A DNA stretch of 64,000 nucleotides from Bacteroidales bacterium 52_46 (GTDB lineage Bacteria > Bacteroidota > Bacteroidia > Bacteroidales > Muribaculaceae), in assembly GCA_001915385.1 (NCBI GenBank), contig MNQK01000034.1, positions 124,001-188,000 on the forward strand, read 5' to 3'. The translations under genes were made by a program, and so were the position numbers. How positions within the stretch are numbered: the stretch's first letter is position 1; each line of letters opens with the position of its first letter. Positions 48,699-59,400 of the stretch are shown here, in pieces. The notes under the pieces were generated by a model. That model saw only the letters and a list, made by a program, of their open reading frames with translations. It had not been told where the DNA came from and searched no databases.

Positions 48699-49586
48699 TT
48701 ACTCGTTGAAAAGCCCGTCTTTTACTTCGCCGGTCTCAATATCCACGGCTTCTGCATCTTCAACCGCATCTTCATCAAATGCCTTTGCGGATGCACCCTT
48801 TGTCTTGGCTTTACCTTTGCGGAATGGTGCCATAAGCTCCTCTACCGTGGTGTCGCCGTCTTTGAGCGACTGAGCGAAGCCTAACAACAGGGCGATTTCA
48901 TCTGCCTGAATCTGATTGACGGTGTGCTTGCCGCAGAGCTTGATTACTTCTTCCTCGGATATGCCGTAGGTGTCGGTGAAGTGCTTTATCGCACCGTCAC
49001 GGCGTTTGATAAGTTTTTCCTCGTCGGAGAGGTCACCCGTGATAAGGTGCTGTGCTGCTTTATACGCCTTGTCGGTGATTGACTTCGGCACAACTCCGAA
49101 CACGGCATTACGAAACGCTATCGAGTTGGCGGCGTTGCCCGTAACGGTAATCATATCATCGGAAAAGCGATTACCGTTTTTGCCGACGATTGAGCGGCGC
49201 ACCTCTACGGCGTATGCGTTGTTGTTTTCCAAGTCCCACGCAATTCCGCGAGATACAATCTGCTTGTCGGTTATCTCCACGACCTTTGCTTCGGTGCGGA
49301 GGTTGCCGTACTGCTGCGCAACAATTTTGGCGAGGTGGACGGACGGCCCGGTGATTGGTTTGCCGCCGCGAGGAAGCGCATAGCAACATGACTGCGCCGT
49401 TTCTTTATCCATAGTAGCGATTGCTATGGCATTGTTTACACATCTGCTTATGGAGCGCGGATATTGCTTTGCCGTGCTTACCTGAATGTCGATGTTTGCG
49501 CGTTCCGCTCTGTCGAGTGACTGAACGAGTTGCGCCGGATTTGGAGTGGCCACCTCCAATACTTGATAGCCTTGAATTTCTTCCAT
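48699..49586 (-). CDS. Recombination-associated protein, candidate annealase partner of RecE-like exonuclease
   Basis: 295 aa. VSTAKQYPRSISRCVNNAIA, SCCYALPRGGKPITGPSVHL, GNAANSIAFRNAVFGVVPKS belong to a conserved phage family always next to recombination genes, with an Ala/Lys/Glu-rich C-terminal tail. Directly downstream of a PD-(D/E)XK nuclease gene, as in RecET/lambda Red pairs. Single-strand annealing is inferred from this pairing. Confidence 0.7.
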   Translation of the reverse strand: MEEIQGYQVLEVATPNPAQLVQSLDRAERANIDIQVSTAKQYPRSISRCVNNAIAIATMDKETAQSCCYALPRGGKPITGPSVHLAKIVAQQYGNLRTEAKVVEITDKQIVSRGIAWDLENNNAYAVEVRRSIVGKNGNRFSDDMITVTGNAANSIAFRNAVFGVVPKSITDKAYKAAQHLITGDLSDEEKLIKRRDGAIKHFTDTYGISEEEVIKLCGKHTVNQIQADEIALLLGFAQSLKDGDTTVEELMAPFRKGKAKTKGASAKAFDEDAVEDAEAVDIETGEVKDGLFNE

Positions 49587-49607
49587 TGTTGATTATTGTT
49601 TAGTTGA

Positions 49608-50576
49608 TTAAAATTCTTCAAAGTATTTCAGTCCGAGCCAATAAGGTACGGCGGGCTTCATTATGCGTGTATTGCCGTCTGCTTCGATTGAACTTTCAGC
49701 TCCCGGCCATTCGTTGTTTTTGATACACTCGGTATGCAGGTCAAGCAATTTTCGGAACTCCATCGCGCCGACACCGGGCTTTACAAAATCCTCGTCGGGG
49801 TCGTAGGAGTAGCACCACTCTGAAATATCACACATGATGCAGTCATACGGAGCGGTTTTCTGAACGAAAACGAGAATCGGAGTGAACCATTTGCCCTCGA
49901 TTTCGTGCAATACCCACTGATACATCGAAAGGCTCACATCGTAGCGGTACTTGATTATCTGCCTTGCTATGCTGTCTTCGTCGAGCGAATCAAGCGAGCA
50001 AGTTTTCCAATCCACTATCTTGCCGTTTGTCAGCAGGTCGGGTCTGACTTTCAGCTTTATGCCGTCCTCGGTCTCGTAGAAGTAGCTTACCTCGGTGGCT
50101 TTCGCCCATTTGAGCAACTTGCGGACTTGCAAGGAGGTCGCTCCGCTGTCACGCAGTAAGCTGTTCGCCATATTGTATGCAAGGTCAGCTTCATCGCGGC
50201 TTACTATCAGCTTGCCTTCATTGGCTTGCAAAAATGCAGCATAAGCCTCTTTGTACGGATTAGATGTCGCTCCGTAAGGCTTATTCGTAGATTTGTTGAC
50301 AGGCGGCTCAAAGATAGCCATACCCTGCTCCCATTGCTTTATGGCAGCAAACTCATCGTCGTAGTGGGCTGCATAACTCGCCATCAAGTCGTGGAACAGC
50401 GAGCCGAAGCGCAGTGCATCGGATTTCTCATCTACGGGATTGTCAAGGGCAAACTTGTACGCTTTCGGAGATTTCAAGTACTGCTTTAGCTGGCTGCTTG
50501 ACAGATATTCCGAGTAAGGCGGTGAATGATGATACGCATCATTAGATAATCCATATATTATTGCTTGACTATTCAT
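49608..50576 (-). CDS. RecE-like PD-(D/E)XK exonuclease
   Basis: 322 aa. SSSQLKQYLKSPKAYKFALD is the N-terminal signature of PDDEXK-like phage exonucleases (PF12684 type). GIKLKVRPDLLTNGKIVDWK holds the catalytic D and DxK residues, and ALRFGSLFHDLM the upstream Gly-His block. Degrades one strand of duplex ends to feed the annealing protein. Confidence 0.82.
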   Translation of the reverse strand: MNSQAIIYGLSNDAYHHSPPYSEYLSSSQLKQYLKSPKAYKFALDNPVDEKSDALRFGSLFHDLMASYAAHYDDEFAAIKQWEQGMAIFEPPVNKSTNKPYGATSNPYKEAYAAFLQANEGKLIVSRDEADLAYNMANSLLRDSGATSLQVRKLLKWAKATEVSYFYETEDGIKLKVRPDLLTNGKIVDWKTCSLDSLDEDSIARQIIKYRYDVSLSMYQWVLHEIEGKWFTPILVFVQKTAPYDCIMCDISEWCYSYDPDEDFVKPGVGAMEFRKLLDLHTECIKNNEWPGAESSIEADGNTRIMKPAVPYWLGLKYFEEF

Positions 50577-50802
50577 ATATATTATGTTTTATGTTTTTAT
50601 TTTTCCGCTCCCACTTTTTTGTGAGGCTGTAAACGGCGTAAAAGCAAGCAGCCCCTACCACGAGTGAAAGGAATGTTTGTTTAATCCACTCCGTATTGTT
50701 GAGTGGCGTTTCGGCTGCGCCAAATGCTCTTGCCACGGCAAGAAATCCGAGAACGAACAGAATGCCAATCACGCAATGCTGTCGTTTTGATAATGTATCC
50801 AT
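50569..50802 (-). CDS. Small membrane protein, 77 aa
   Basis: Start chosen at MDTLSKRQHCVIGILFVLGF; the longer frame runs into the tRNA-like gene. Two membrane segments and a basic tail (KKWERKNKNIKHNIYE). Overlaps the exonuclease start by 8 bp. Function unknown. Confidence 0.55.
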   Translation of the reverse strand: MDTLSKRQHCVIGILFVLGFLAVARAFGAAETPLNNTEWIKQTFLSLVVGAACFYAVYSLTKKWERKNKNIKHNIYE

Positions 50803-50908
50803 ATTGTGAAAATTAAAATAGTTCATAGGAAAAGCCGAAGCGAGGCGTCTGATTGTTATTTCACCAGCCACCGCCGCTATATGGTGACACTTTGCTTCGG
50901 CCATGTTG

Positions 50909-50988
50909 TAACCTCGGGCGGACTCGAACCGCCATCGGCATGCCCTTAATTATGTGGGCACACTGCTCGACCATTGAGCTACGAGGCT
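50909..50988 (-). tRNA. Aberrant tRNA-like gene
   Basis: Acceptor AGCCTCG/CGAGGTT, perfect D-arm GCTC-AATGGTC-GAGC and T-arm GGCGG-TTCGAGT-CCGCC are present. The anticodon arm has an 8-bp stem (GTGTGCCC/GGGCATGC) and a 10-nt loop, ACATAATTAA, instead of 5 bp and 7 nt. No ordinary anticodon can be read. CCA is not encoded. Either a degenerate tRNA or a specialised mimic; lies inside the early operon. Confidence 0.7.
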
Positions 50989-51343
50989 TCCGTATTGATT
51001 GGGGAACTCAAAAGTTCTTTCAGTTCATTTACCGCTTTTGACGGTGTACGCCTGTTTCTGCTCTTGGCGCGTACCATATAGCCTCACCATGCTATTAACT
51101 CAGCGGCATGGGCGCGTACCTTCTTACGGGACCGAACGGACAACCCGGCTATGATTTCTTCTCTTGGCTCATGCGAGCCTCATCTTCTTTCTGTTCTTGG
51201 GACGGAAGCTCCCTCACCATTCACGGCGTTTACCATGTGACGTGGAACGCACGCCCGCCGTAATGTACTTCCATGATGTCAATTTGCTAAAAGAGAGAGG
51301 GTGCGGCTCTTTGGCTCGATGGCTCTACGGCGGCCGCACTCCG
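50989..51343 (-). other. 355-bp stretch with only tiny ORFs
   Basis: No frame of normal length. Leftward mini-ORFs are a 32-aa basic one (50979-51077, MVRAKSRNRRTPSKAVNELK) that runs into the tRNA-like gene, and 14-23-aa ones around 51150-51275. GGCGCGTACC is directly repeated at 51066-51075 and 51111-51120. Might be a structured leader for the tRNA-like gene. Confidence 0.45.
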
Positions 51344-51577
51344 TTAGAATTTAAGGTGGATTATCACGTCGCCACCGTCACAGAACCATTTGCCGTTCTG
51401 TTTGGCTGTAGGCTTCTCCACTCTTATCTTGCCCTCGCTGACGAGTTTTTCAAGTCTGTATTCGCCCCCGACAATCTTGGCCGCCATAGCCTTGCTGAAC
51501 GTGATGCCCATCTTGCGGAATGCTACGCTGAGCAAGCCAAGCTGTTCGGGGTCAATTATATCGAGGAATTGTTTCAT
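51344..51577 (-). CDS. Hypothetical protein, 77 aa
   Basis: MKQFLDIIDPEQLGLLSVAF; includes FSKAMAAKIVGGEYRLEKLV and a beta C-terminus (GKWFCDGGDVIIHLKF), like a small DNA-binding (HTH-type) domain. ATGA-coupled to the upstream gene. Confidence 0.55.
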   Translation of the reverse strand: MKQFLDIIDPEQLGLLSVAFRKMGITFSKAMAAKIVGGEYRLEKLVSEGKIRVEKPTAKQNGKWFCDGGDVIIHLKF

Positions 51578-51750
51578 TTGTCTTTTTCAAGTTCAACGAT
51601 ATAGACTATCTTGCCGTTCTTCCAATAGTCGACCTGCATCATGCGCAATCGCCATCCTCTTCTCGTGAGTCGTGCAATATGTCCGGAAAGACCTTTCATG
51701 CCTCCGTAGACGAGCTTCTTGCGGCGGGGAGTAGAACATGTTTCTTTCAA
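51574..51750 (-). CDS. Small basic protein, 58 aa, TTG start
   Basis: The TTG (51748-51750) overlaps the previous stop (TTGA), and a GCAGGA lies upstream. Reads MKETCSTPRRKKLVYGGMKG, then HIARLTRRGWRLRMMQVDYW. Basic alpha/beta. Function unknown. Confidence 0.55.
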   Translation of the reverse strand: MKETCSTPRRKKLVYGGMKGLSGHIARLTRRGWRLRMMQVDYWKNGKIVYIVELEKDK

Positions 51751-51959
51751 GTTCCTGCATTGTTAGTTGTTTCTACCGAGACAGTCAACTCACTGACGCT
51801 TTGCGTTATGATATAAGCATTGCCGTCCTTGCGCTGGTGCTCTTTCTTAACTTTGTGGGCTATCCGCTTCGCCGACTCCCATTCAGCCGCATCAACACAT
51901 TTAGCTGTTAATACCTGACCGGGCAACATCGACTTTATTTGCTCTTGTGAAATTCGCAT
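51747..51959 (-). CDS. First protein of the leftward early operon, 70 aa
   Basis: Start chosen at MRISQEQIKSMLPGQVLTAK (51959); the longer frame extends into the leader. Contains AEWESAKRIAHKVKKEHQRK and a beta end. Leader about 140 nt from the leftward promoter at 52106. Candidate antirepressor- or Cro-like role by position only. Confidence 0.55.
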   Translation of the reverse strand: MRISQEQIKSMLPGQVLTAKCVDAAEWESAKRIAHKVKKEHQRKDGNAYIITQSVSELTVSVETTNNAGT

Positions 51960-51966
51960 TTTTAAG

Positions 51967-52098
51967 TTTCGTTGAATATTTTGTTTCTTTTCTTTGAAAA
52001 GCAAGGACAAATCGCTATCTTTGCATTGTTAATATGAAGAAGTTGCTCCAATGAGCGACCTGTCTTTGCTTTGTCTTTTATAGCCACTTTCGTTGAAT
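51967..52098. repeat. Two direct 11-bp repeats TTTCGTTGAAT in the switch region
   Basis: Copies at 51967-51977 and 52088-52098; one next to the rightward promoter, one at the predicted start of the leftward transcript. Candidate operators of the 145-aa repressor. Confidence 0.6.
51993..52023 (+). promoter_or_regulatory. Rightward (repressor) promoter
   Basis: TTTG (51993-51996), a 19-bp spacer and TATCTTTG (52016-52023), both perfect matches. Predicted start near 52030 and a 140-nt leader to the repressor gene. Confidence 0.75.
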
Positions 52099-52105
52099 GA
52101 CTCAG

Positions 52106-52136
52106 CAAAGATAATCTCAAATTCTGACTATTCAAA
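52106..52136 (-). promoter_or_regulatory. Leftward early promoter
   Basis: Reverse-strand TTTG (forward CAAA 52133-52136), a 19-bp spacer and TATCTTTG (forward CAAAGATA 52106-52113). It points toward the rightward promoter, so the two transcripts overlap by about 70 nt. Confidence 0.75.
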
Positions 52137-52169
52137 GAAATCAATGAAATCTTAACATATATTAACAAT

Positions 52170-52607
52170 ATGTCAACAGTGCAGGAACGGTTAGCAACCT
52201 TTTTAGCTGAATACAACTTATCAGCGCAAGCCTTTGAACGTAAATGTAATATTGGCGTTGCTACGGCTTCAAAGCTGTCAGAAAACAGCCGAGAAACTAC
52301 ATTCGCGAAAATCGCGAAAGCCTATCCTCAGCTCAATATTGAGTGGCTTAAGACGGGGGTGGGGCAAATGCTAAATTCGCATCCAACCGTTGACATCGAT
52401 CTTGATTTGAAACTCGGTGGCCATTCACAGTTTGCTATGCGCGATATTACAAACATCGGCGATGCGAAAACGCAAATAGTAATCCTACAAGAGCGCATCA
52501 AGTCATTGGAGAAAGAGCTTGGCGAAAAGAATAAGCGCATTGAGGAACTTAATGCCTCACTTGACCGTGAGCGCAAAATGAATGACTATTTGATGGGGCA
52601 GAAATGA
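52170..52607 (+). CDS. Phage repressor-like HTH protein with coiled coil
   Basis: 145 aa. NLSAQAFERKCNIGVATASK and SENSRETTFAKIAKAYPQLN, IEWLKTGVGQML form an XRE-type HTH followed by the linker seen in Bacteroidales phage repressors. The C-terminus is a coiled coil (ILQERIKSLEKELGEKNKRI) instead of an S24 peptidase domain, so oligomerisation without RecA-dependent self-cleavage is expected. Divergent from the early operon. Confidence 0.78.
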   Translation: MSTVQERLATFLAEYNLSAQAFERKCNIGVATASKLSENSRETTFAKIAKAYPQLNIEWLKTGVGQMLNSHPTVDIDLDLKLGGHSQFAMRDITNIGDAKTQIVILQERIKSLEKELGEKNKRIEELNASLDRERKMNDYLMGQK

Positions 52608-52628
52608 AAATGCGCAAAGACAAATAGC

Positions 52629-53009
52629 ATGCTGCCTAAAAAATACTACAAGATAAGCGAGGTTGCGGAAATGTTCAATATACCGACGTCGACGTTGCGT
52701 TGGTGGGAGAATGAGTTTAAGGAACTTAAGCCCAAGCGCACCACGACAGGACAACGCCGATACACACGCGCAGACATTGAGATTATAAAACGGATACACG
52801 AACTTTTATATGTAAGTGGGCGCAAAACCGAAAGCGCAAAGGCCGACATAAGAATGTTCCGCCAACATAAGGCACGCATCAGTTTTTTATGTCAGACACA
52901 TGAGGATGCATTGCGCTTGCTTTCGGAAGCAAAAACTTGCACCGAGGATATACAGATTACCAAACGCATCGAAGCTGTCGTTAAATACTTGGAGGCAAAC
53001 GACAGATGA
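52629..53009 (+). CDS. MerR-family transcription regulator
   Basis: 126 aa. YKISEVAEMFNIPTSTLRWW is the MerR winged helix at residues 6-25, followed by RRYTRADIEIIKRIHELLY and a short C-terminal helix region. Overlaps the next gene by 4 bp and follows the repressor by 21 bp. Probably acts in the lysogeny switch or controls the membrane protein. Confidence 0.85.
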   Translation: MLPKKYYKISEVAEMFNIPTSTLRWWENEFKELKPKRTTTGQRRYTRADIEIIKRIHELLYVSGRKTESAKADIRMFRQHKARISFLCQTHEDALRLLSEAKTCTEDIQITKRIEAVVKYLEANDR

Positions 53010-53401
53010 CACATGAACCGACAGCCGAAGAAAGACGGTTTCTGATACTCCGCAAAGTAACGCGCACCGTCAAGATTTTTCCGTTTGTATATACAGCATT
53101 GCTATTGGCTTTAAGCCCCTTTGAAGCATGGCTGTCGCTGAAGTTGGCTCAGATAATCGGACTGCTGACTTTCACTGCTATCCCCTCAGTATGGCTATGC
53201 TGGAGGTTGTCGAAAGCAATCAGACTTTGCCGGTGGCATAGAGCGCAATGTCTTCTCATGCTGTTGCCTATGGCAATCCCCCTATGCCGGATATTATGCG
53301 CAAATCTGAGCATAGTCTATGTGTGGAGCGGCATAGCGATAATACTCATTGCGTCGCTGATAAATTGTTATCTTGTGTTCATAAAAGTACAGCAAAAATA
53401 A
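53006..53401 (+). CDS. Multi-pass membrane protein, 131 aa
   Basis: Four hydrophobic segments; paralogue of the protein at 45631 (same LR.VT.TVK.FPF.YT start). Co-transcribed with the repressor and MerR genes, so likely made by the lysogen. An exclusion function is possible but unsupported. Confidence 0.7.
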   Translation: MTHEPTAEERRFLILRKVTRTVKIFPFVYTALLLALSPFEAWLSLKLAQIIGLLTFTAIPSVWLCWRLSKAIRLCRWHRAQCLLMLLPMAIPLCRILCANLSIVYVWSGIAIILIASLINCYLVFIKVQQK

Positions 53402-53436
53402 ACGGCAACCGAATATCGTGCACTCGGTTGCCGTTT
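53400..53436. terminator. Bidirectional terminator between the lysogeny and tail operons
   Basis: Perfect 13-bp stem AAACGGCAACCGA (53400-53412)/TCGGTTGCCGTTT (53424-53436), then ATTTTA on the right and AAATAAA-type flank on the left. Confidence 0.8.
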
Positions 53437-53439
53437 ATT

Positions 53440-56400
53440 TTACTCCAGTAATGAAATATCTATCAAGAAGCCTCCGTCGTTCGGACTTTCATCGTCAGAC
53501 AATGTTATATCGATGTACTCCGAAGTGATAACCGTGACAGTGGCTTTGAGTGGAGATTTACCGTCCTCTGCGGAAGCGCCGTACCCTGTGACGTGGACTA
53601 TAAGATTGGCCGCCGACAATGTCCCCAATGTCGACCATTCGGGAGGATATGTCAGTCGTACCCATCCCTGTCCTTTGTGTGATAAGGAAGGATATGACCC
53701 GTTAAACGACTTGCTGTCGTAGCGAATGTATGAACCATTTGTATAGCCATATCTCGCTTTCATCACGAACAGCGGCATGCTGACCCAGTTGCCGCCATGA
53801 TGTTTGTGCCTGATGCCGGCATCCGACACGTCGATACCGTAGCCGTTATTCTCCATGACGAACCGCATGCCCTTTTTATCTCCCTGGTCGTAAGCGGAGA
53901 TATAATTATTCATGCTTATACCGAGGCAGAAACCGTTGGCAAAGTATCGCGACATGTAAAAATCTGAGGTGTACGTGCCGGAGATGTCATATAGTTGTCC
54001 GGACACCTCGCCTCCCCATTTCACGGTGGCCCTTACGCCGTTGCCTGTCGTTGTCATGCTTATGGCAAGTCTCAGTACATGGTAGCCGCCCATCGTAGTT
54101 TTAACCCGTTTCCCCACAATAAGAACACCGTCGTTTTTTTTGCTGCACCGGGCTATCTCCTGCGACCCCACGCGCGTCGTAAGAAGCTGGTCGGAATAGG
54201 TATCGATGTATAGCGTCAGTCTTGCCGTGGAATTATATAGCGGCACCGTGCCGCCCGGGTCTATCGGTGTGAGGTCTGTGACGGGAGTATCCCCGGAGGC
54301 TACGGATGTTACAGTCCCGTTCGGATACGACGGTAGCGTTGCCTGCTCCTTGTATTCCGTATACAGGTACCCGCTGACTTTCACTTCCACGGGCGCGTCC
54401 GAATGAAGCATGGTGCTACCGCTGTCGACGGAGATATTCAAATTTTCATAATAGGTATTCGTGCCCAAGCCGTCGCCGATAAGAGTGTGTGACCCGCGCC
54501 CATACGTTATACCTAAACCATACCCGTAATCCGTGCCGGTACGCTGCTTCATGGCTATATTACCGAATGTCAAGCCAAACAGGTTTAACGGATCGGCATA
54601 CGTATTTCCCTCAAACGAACTTGCTTCATGCCCGTTTTCATCATAGATTTTCATTGTCTTGTCGTCGGGCAGCAGTGCGACGCGCTGTCCATTGGGGTCA
54701 CCTGCCGTCACTTGCCCCGAGATTTCCGCACCGGTCATGTATGCTTTGCCCGTATCGTCGACGCGGAAATTAGCTTCCGCGGGGTTTGTAGCGCCAATCC
54801 ACAATGGGATTTTGCCACCACCGAACCCTACATTGACAATGCTTGCGTCTTCCTCTTTCATCACCAGTATCTGGTTTGACTGCAACAATGAAATCCTCGC
54901 ACCGTCGGCCAACAGGAACGGCGTGTATATCGGCGCCATCGAGTTGAGCATCTCCCACCAGGTATTGTTCCCCGAAGTGTCGGCGTTCACTCCGGGCGCG
55001 TTCTCCGCTGTTGAAGTATGTCCCTCCTTGCATATATAGGCGTATGCCTTTGTCGCCAATGCCGGATTTGGTATCAGCACTACGTCAATGTACCTGATTC
55101 CGTTACCGGTTTGGGCGGAGTCATTGTGGTAATCAAATCCAGCAGCCCATTGCGTCACGCGGTAGATGCACCCCTGTATGCCCTGCGGACCTGTCTGGCC
55201 TTGCCGCGCTATCGACCATGAGAATGTCTTCTGGAATACCAGTCCGTCGACCGTCACCGGTATTGTCAGCACTCCGCCCACAGCCAGCGACGCCGCGACT
55301 CTTACCCTCACCGTCGCCGATGTGCTTCCGTTCCCTATTACCGACACCTGCATGCCAGCCGACGGCGGCATGCCGCTTATCGTGCCAATGGTGACAGGCA
55401 CACGCACATTGCCTTTGAGCGCACTTATACCACAATCCACCATAGCTGCCACACCTTCCTCAAATACATGGCTCTCGTTGGTGAGCGTCACAGAATAGGC
55501 GTCTTCGCCTGTCACGCATATAGGCTCGGTCAGTTCAACCGTACCGTCGCCGTACAGTAGCTCTGTACGCGTCCATAGGTAACGGCCTGCGGTCGCAGCA
55601 GGTTTGTTAAAACTCCAGTTACCGCCGGCCAATTCCGTATTCGAGGTCGACAGGTAAAACATCTCCGTCGGTGTTCCGATGCGGTCGGCGGGATTTGGCG
55701 TCCATTCAGGGGCGGCATTCTCCCCGCGCTCAAGCTTGGGCGACGAGAACCACACCGTGCCGTTGCGGTTGACATATAGTGTCACGGCCATGCGGGTAGC
55801 GCCCTCCGGTATCGTCACGGTCGTTTTGGCCTGCTGCCATTCCCCGGCTTTCGACGGTTCCAGCGACGTCGCACCCGTAGCCACACGCTCGTTGCCGGCA
55901 AAGACTTGTATCTCCAGACGTACCCCCGCGTCAATACCGCCCAAATTCTCACAATAACACCACGCACTGGCCGTAAACACGTCCCCTGCCTGTATGGTAC
56001 CCGCATAATCCTGCGTTATGCCACGCCATGCGCTCGCCGACAGGTCGCTCTGCGAACTTCTTATCGAATTGCGCCCCTCCAGCGTATGCGTATTGTCGAT
56101 GTCGACATTCTGTGCCGGCCGCCATCGACGTGTCGCCGGGAACTCCGACCCCAACAGCAGGTTATGCGTGTAGTTCCTGCCCGCAGTCCCGTCAGTTCCG
56201 TCCTGCGGGTTGCGCCGCAACGTCAGCTTCGTCCAAACCGTTTCACCGTCTACTTTCGCCGTGAAAGTAAATATCGCTCCGGTTTCGGGCGTCGACCCGA
56301 GGTCGTTTTCCGCATCGTTGTAACGGATTGCAATTTCACCTTTGAAAGCTGCTACCTTTAACTTACTATTCCATGCGGCATCCTCCTCGGCATTGCCTGT

Positions 56401-59400
56401 GTCTCGTGTAACTGACCACTCTATATTATCGCTGTCGGTTACCTCCTGCCAGCCTCGGAACACGCGGCACTTTACCATACGTGTCTCGCCATAGGCCATG
56501 AAATTGTCATTGCCGTAATCTACCTCCATGCGCAGCGAGAGGTCAAGCTGCTCAATATGGCCTGTCATGTAGATATTGTTCAGATATGCCGAATATCCCG
56601 ACATGTTTATTCCCTGTATCGACAGATTGGACAGGTTCCCAAACTGAGCCGCAATATTGTGTGCACCAAACTCCCAATTATTTACATTGACAAGGTAGCG
56701 TTCGTATGTGCGTGTCGAGTAGCGGCTTTTCTGCCGTTCAGGATATTTCCAGCTGCCATCCGTGTTTTTTGCATTGTTGCCATACCCGACAAAATGCATC
56801 TGCGCCGATGGGTGGAATCGTTGTGTCCATTGTGCCGACACGGGACGCAGTTCATAGCGGAACGCCGAATTTCGATTTTTTTCAAGAATTTCAGTCGGCG
56901 TGAAATAAACGGTACAGAACCCGGCAAAATGAAAGTTGCCCTGCCCGTCATCGCTATCGACGGAAGAATTGTTTGAGAGATTCTGCTCGTCATGGAAAAT
57001 GCCCGAGCATAAATCGCCTATCGCGACAGCCCCGATTTCCCCATCCTCAAGATGAAGAGTGATGGTGCCTGTATTCGCTAACGACCCGTCGGCATTGTAA
57101 TCGGGCGAAACCCTTTCAATGATACCTCCCCCGGGGGCATTCCATGCATTGCCGATTGATATTTCGGTGCGGTTATAGCGAAACTCAGGCACTTCAAGGA
57201 AACTCCTGAGATGAAGCCCCCCAAGCCATGCTTCGCCATAACGGTCAATCTTCCCGCCGAAACCCGTGACGCCCTCGGCAAACGAAGTCCCGAACTGAAC
57301 CCCGTCGCGAAGAATGCTGTGCTTGTAACTGTCAAAGCCCTGCATGAAATCAATAGGAGCCGACGCCCTGTCGTACATGTCCTTTCTGAGGTATCTCTTG
57401 TCTCCGACCGCACGGACTATCTGAGAGACGTTGCTGATAGACCCTATTTGTTTATGCAGCTCCGTCACTTCACCGGTAAGCCGTTCCACCGGATTAGCCA
57501 CGACCTCATATTTGTCGCTGAGTACCACTTCCACGTCGGGGAGCAGATTGGCTTCCGTTTCAGTGGGTTCATTGTAGGTGTACGTCACCGATTGGAGATA
57601 CAGCGTCTCAAAAGAAGCGGGCGTACCGTCCTGATTCAAAATAAAACGCTTGTCGGCTACCCTGATAGAGTTGCCCGGTACAAGGCTGTCGACAAGCGCA
57701 TCGGCTTTACCGTAGTTGTGGATGCGTACCGGGTCGAGTTTTATAACCGCGGACGGGGCTATATCCTTTACTTTGTCAAGATTGTCCTTTTTCCAATTGT
57801 CAAGACGTTTTTCAGCTTCCACCACATAAAGATGAGGCATATCTATGCCTATGAAGGCAATGTGATTTCCCGCTTCGGCAAAACGCATGGTCGACGGTAC
57901 GTATGTACCCGTAGCTTCGAGGTCGGCGTCGCTTTTGCCAAGAGGGATACACCAATGGCTCGGATAATAGCCAATTACATTGCCGTCATTATCTTTTACA
58001 GGCAGTTTTTCGTTTGGGTCGTAGGTAGGTATCCCCACTATGGAAAACTCGTAGTCCTGACTCATCGCAAGCATTCCGTCGGTAAATATGACCTTTGCCT
58101 CATTACTCTCGCGGTCACCCAATATCGGACTCCAAATTCGTTTTGCGTATTGAGCGGCGGTTTCCGTCGGCAATTTAGAACTTTGCCATATATTTTTCAC
58201 CCATATATGCCAAGCGTTCTTAACGGTCGCATTGATAGTGGACTCTGTTAATTTCGGAGAAAGGTCACCGACCTCTATATTCAGGTTATATGAAGCCGTG
58301 AGGTTACGCACTCTGGCTTTAACACGATAATACCATTTACCGGGGGGTATGCCCGTTGCGGAATGTTCTTCTCCTGTATCCGCATTAACGACCGTGACTG
58401 TTTGCGAGCCGGCTACTACTTCCGCAGAAGTCGACACATCAATATATTTATCGTCTGTTCTTGTCGCGGATAAGGCTTTTACAGAAACTTCCAAGTCGCC
58501 ATGTTTACCGTCACTGACGAAAAAATTTCCGACACTTTGTATTGTAAACTCCTGATAGCTTGACGGGGGAACATTGTAGACAGTATCTTTACATACTGCG
58601 GGTGTTATAACGACAGCATCATTATCTTTATCCGGCTCGACTTCATTGCTCTTGATTTCCTCAATTTTGACAGTCTCGTCAATTCGCCCGAGTCCTTCAA
58701 ACTCAATACCCTGTATCGTAGGAAATATCTCCTCATTGTTATCAAGCGCGTCGGGCAGCTCGCCATAACGCTTTATTGACTCGTTATCCTTGACATACTC
58801 CACCGGGTCAAATTTCCCATCGGTATAGCCTTTGCGCCAAGCCCACGGAGCATAAGCCTGCTCGGCGGCGGGAGTGGTTACGACCCATTCCTCCTCGGGA
58901 TACTCACTTCGATATTCTGCAATGTGCTTTGCTTTCCACCCCTGTATATATGAGCGGAATGTAGCGCCGCGAAGCTCTGTGAAAGGTATGTCCTTAAGTT
59001 CTGGTATCCAGTCGGGGTCGGGTGAGAATGTCTTATTGTCCTCGTCATGTTTCTTAAAATACCGATATGGCAGGTTTTTGTTGCCGCCACGTCCGTATAT
59101 CATGTTTCTTACAATATCATCCTGTACTTGCTGCTCGAATTTCAGCAATCCTCCCTTGAACCCGTGTTCAAATACGTGGCTGACTTCGGTGGTGGGATAA
59201 CCTACTTTAATGACATAATGGTCGATGTCGCCGTTCGGCTCAATCTGCCATCTGACTCCATAAAGCTCATAGAGTTTGATTAGCACATCCCAAATTTTTG
59301 TATAGCTAATCTCTACTGTGACAGGCGCGGGGTCTGCTTCCCATCCCTCATAGAGGTCGACGGCGATTTTATTGTCGTAATAATACGCAAGCACCATCGC

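Noticed and set aside
53513..59283. Many forward ORFs across the tail protein (up to 346 aa)
   Set aside because: Antisense to one continuous 2117-codon frame with recognisable domains.
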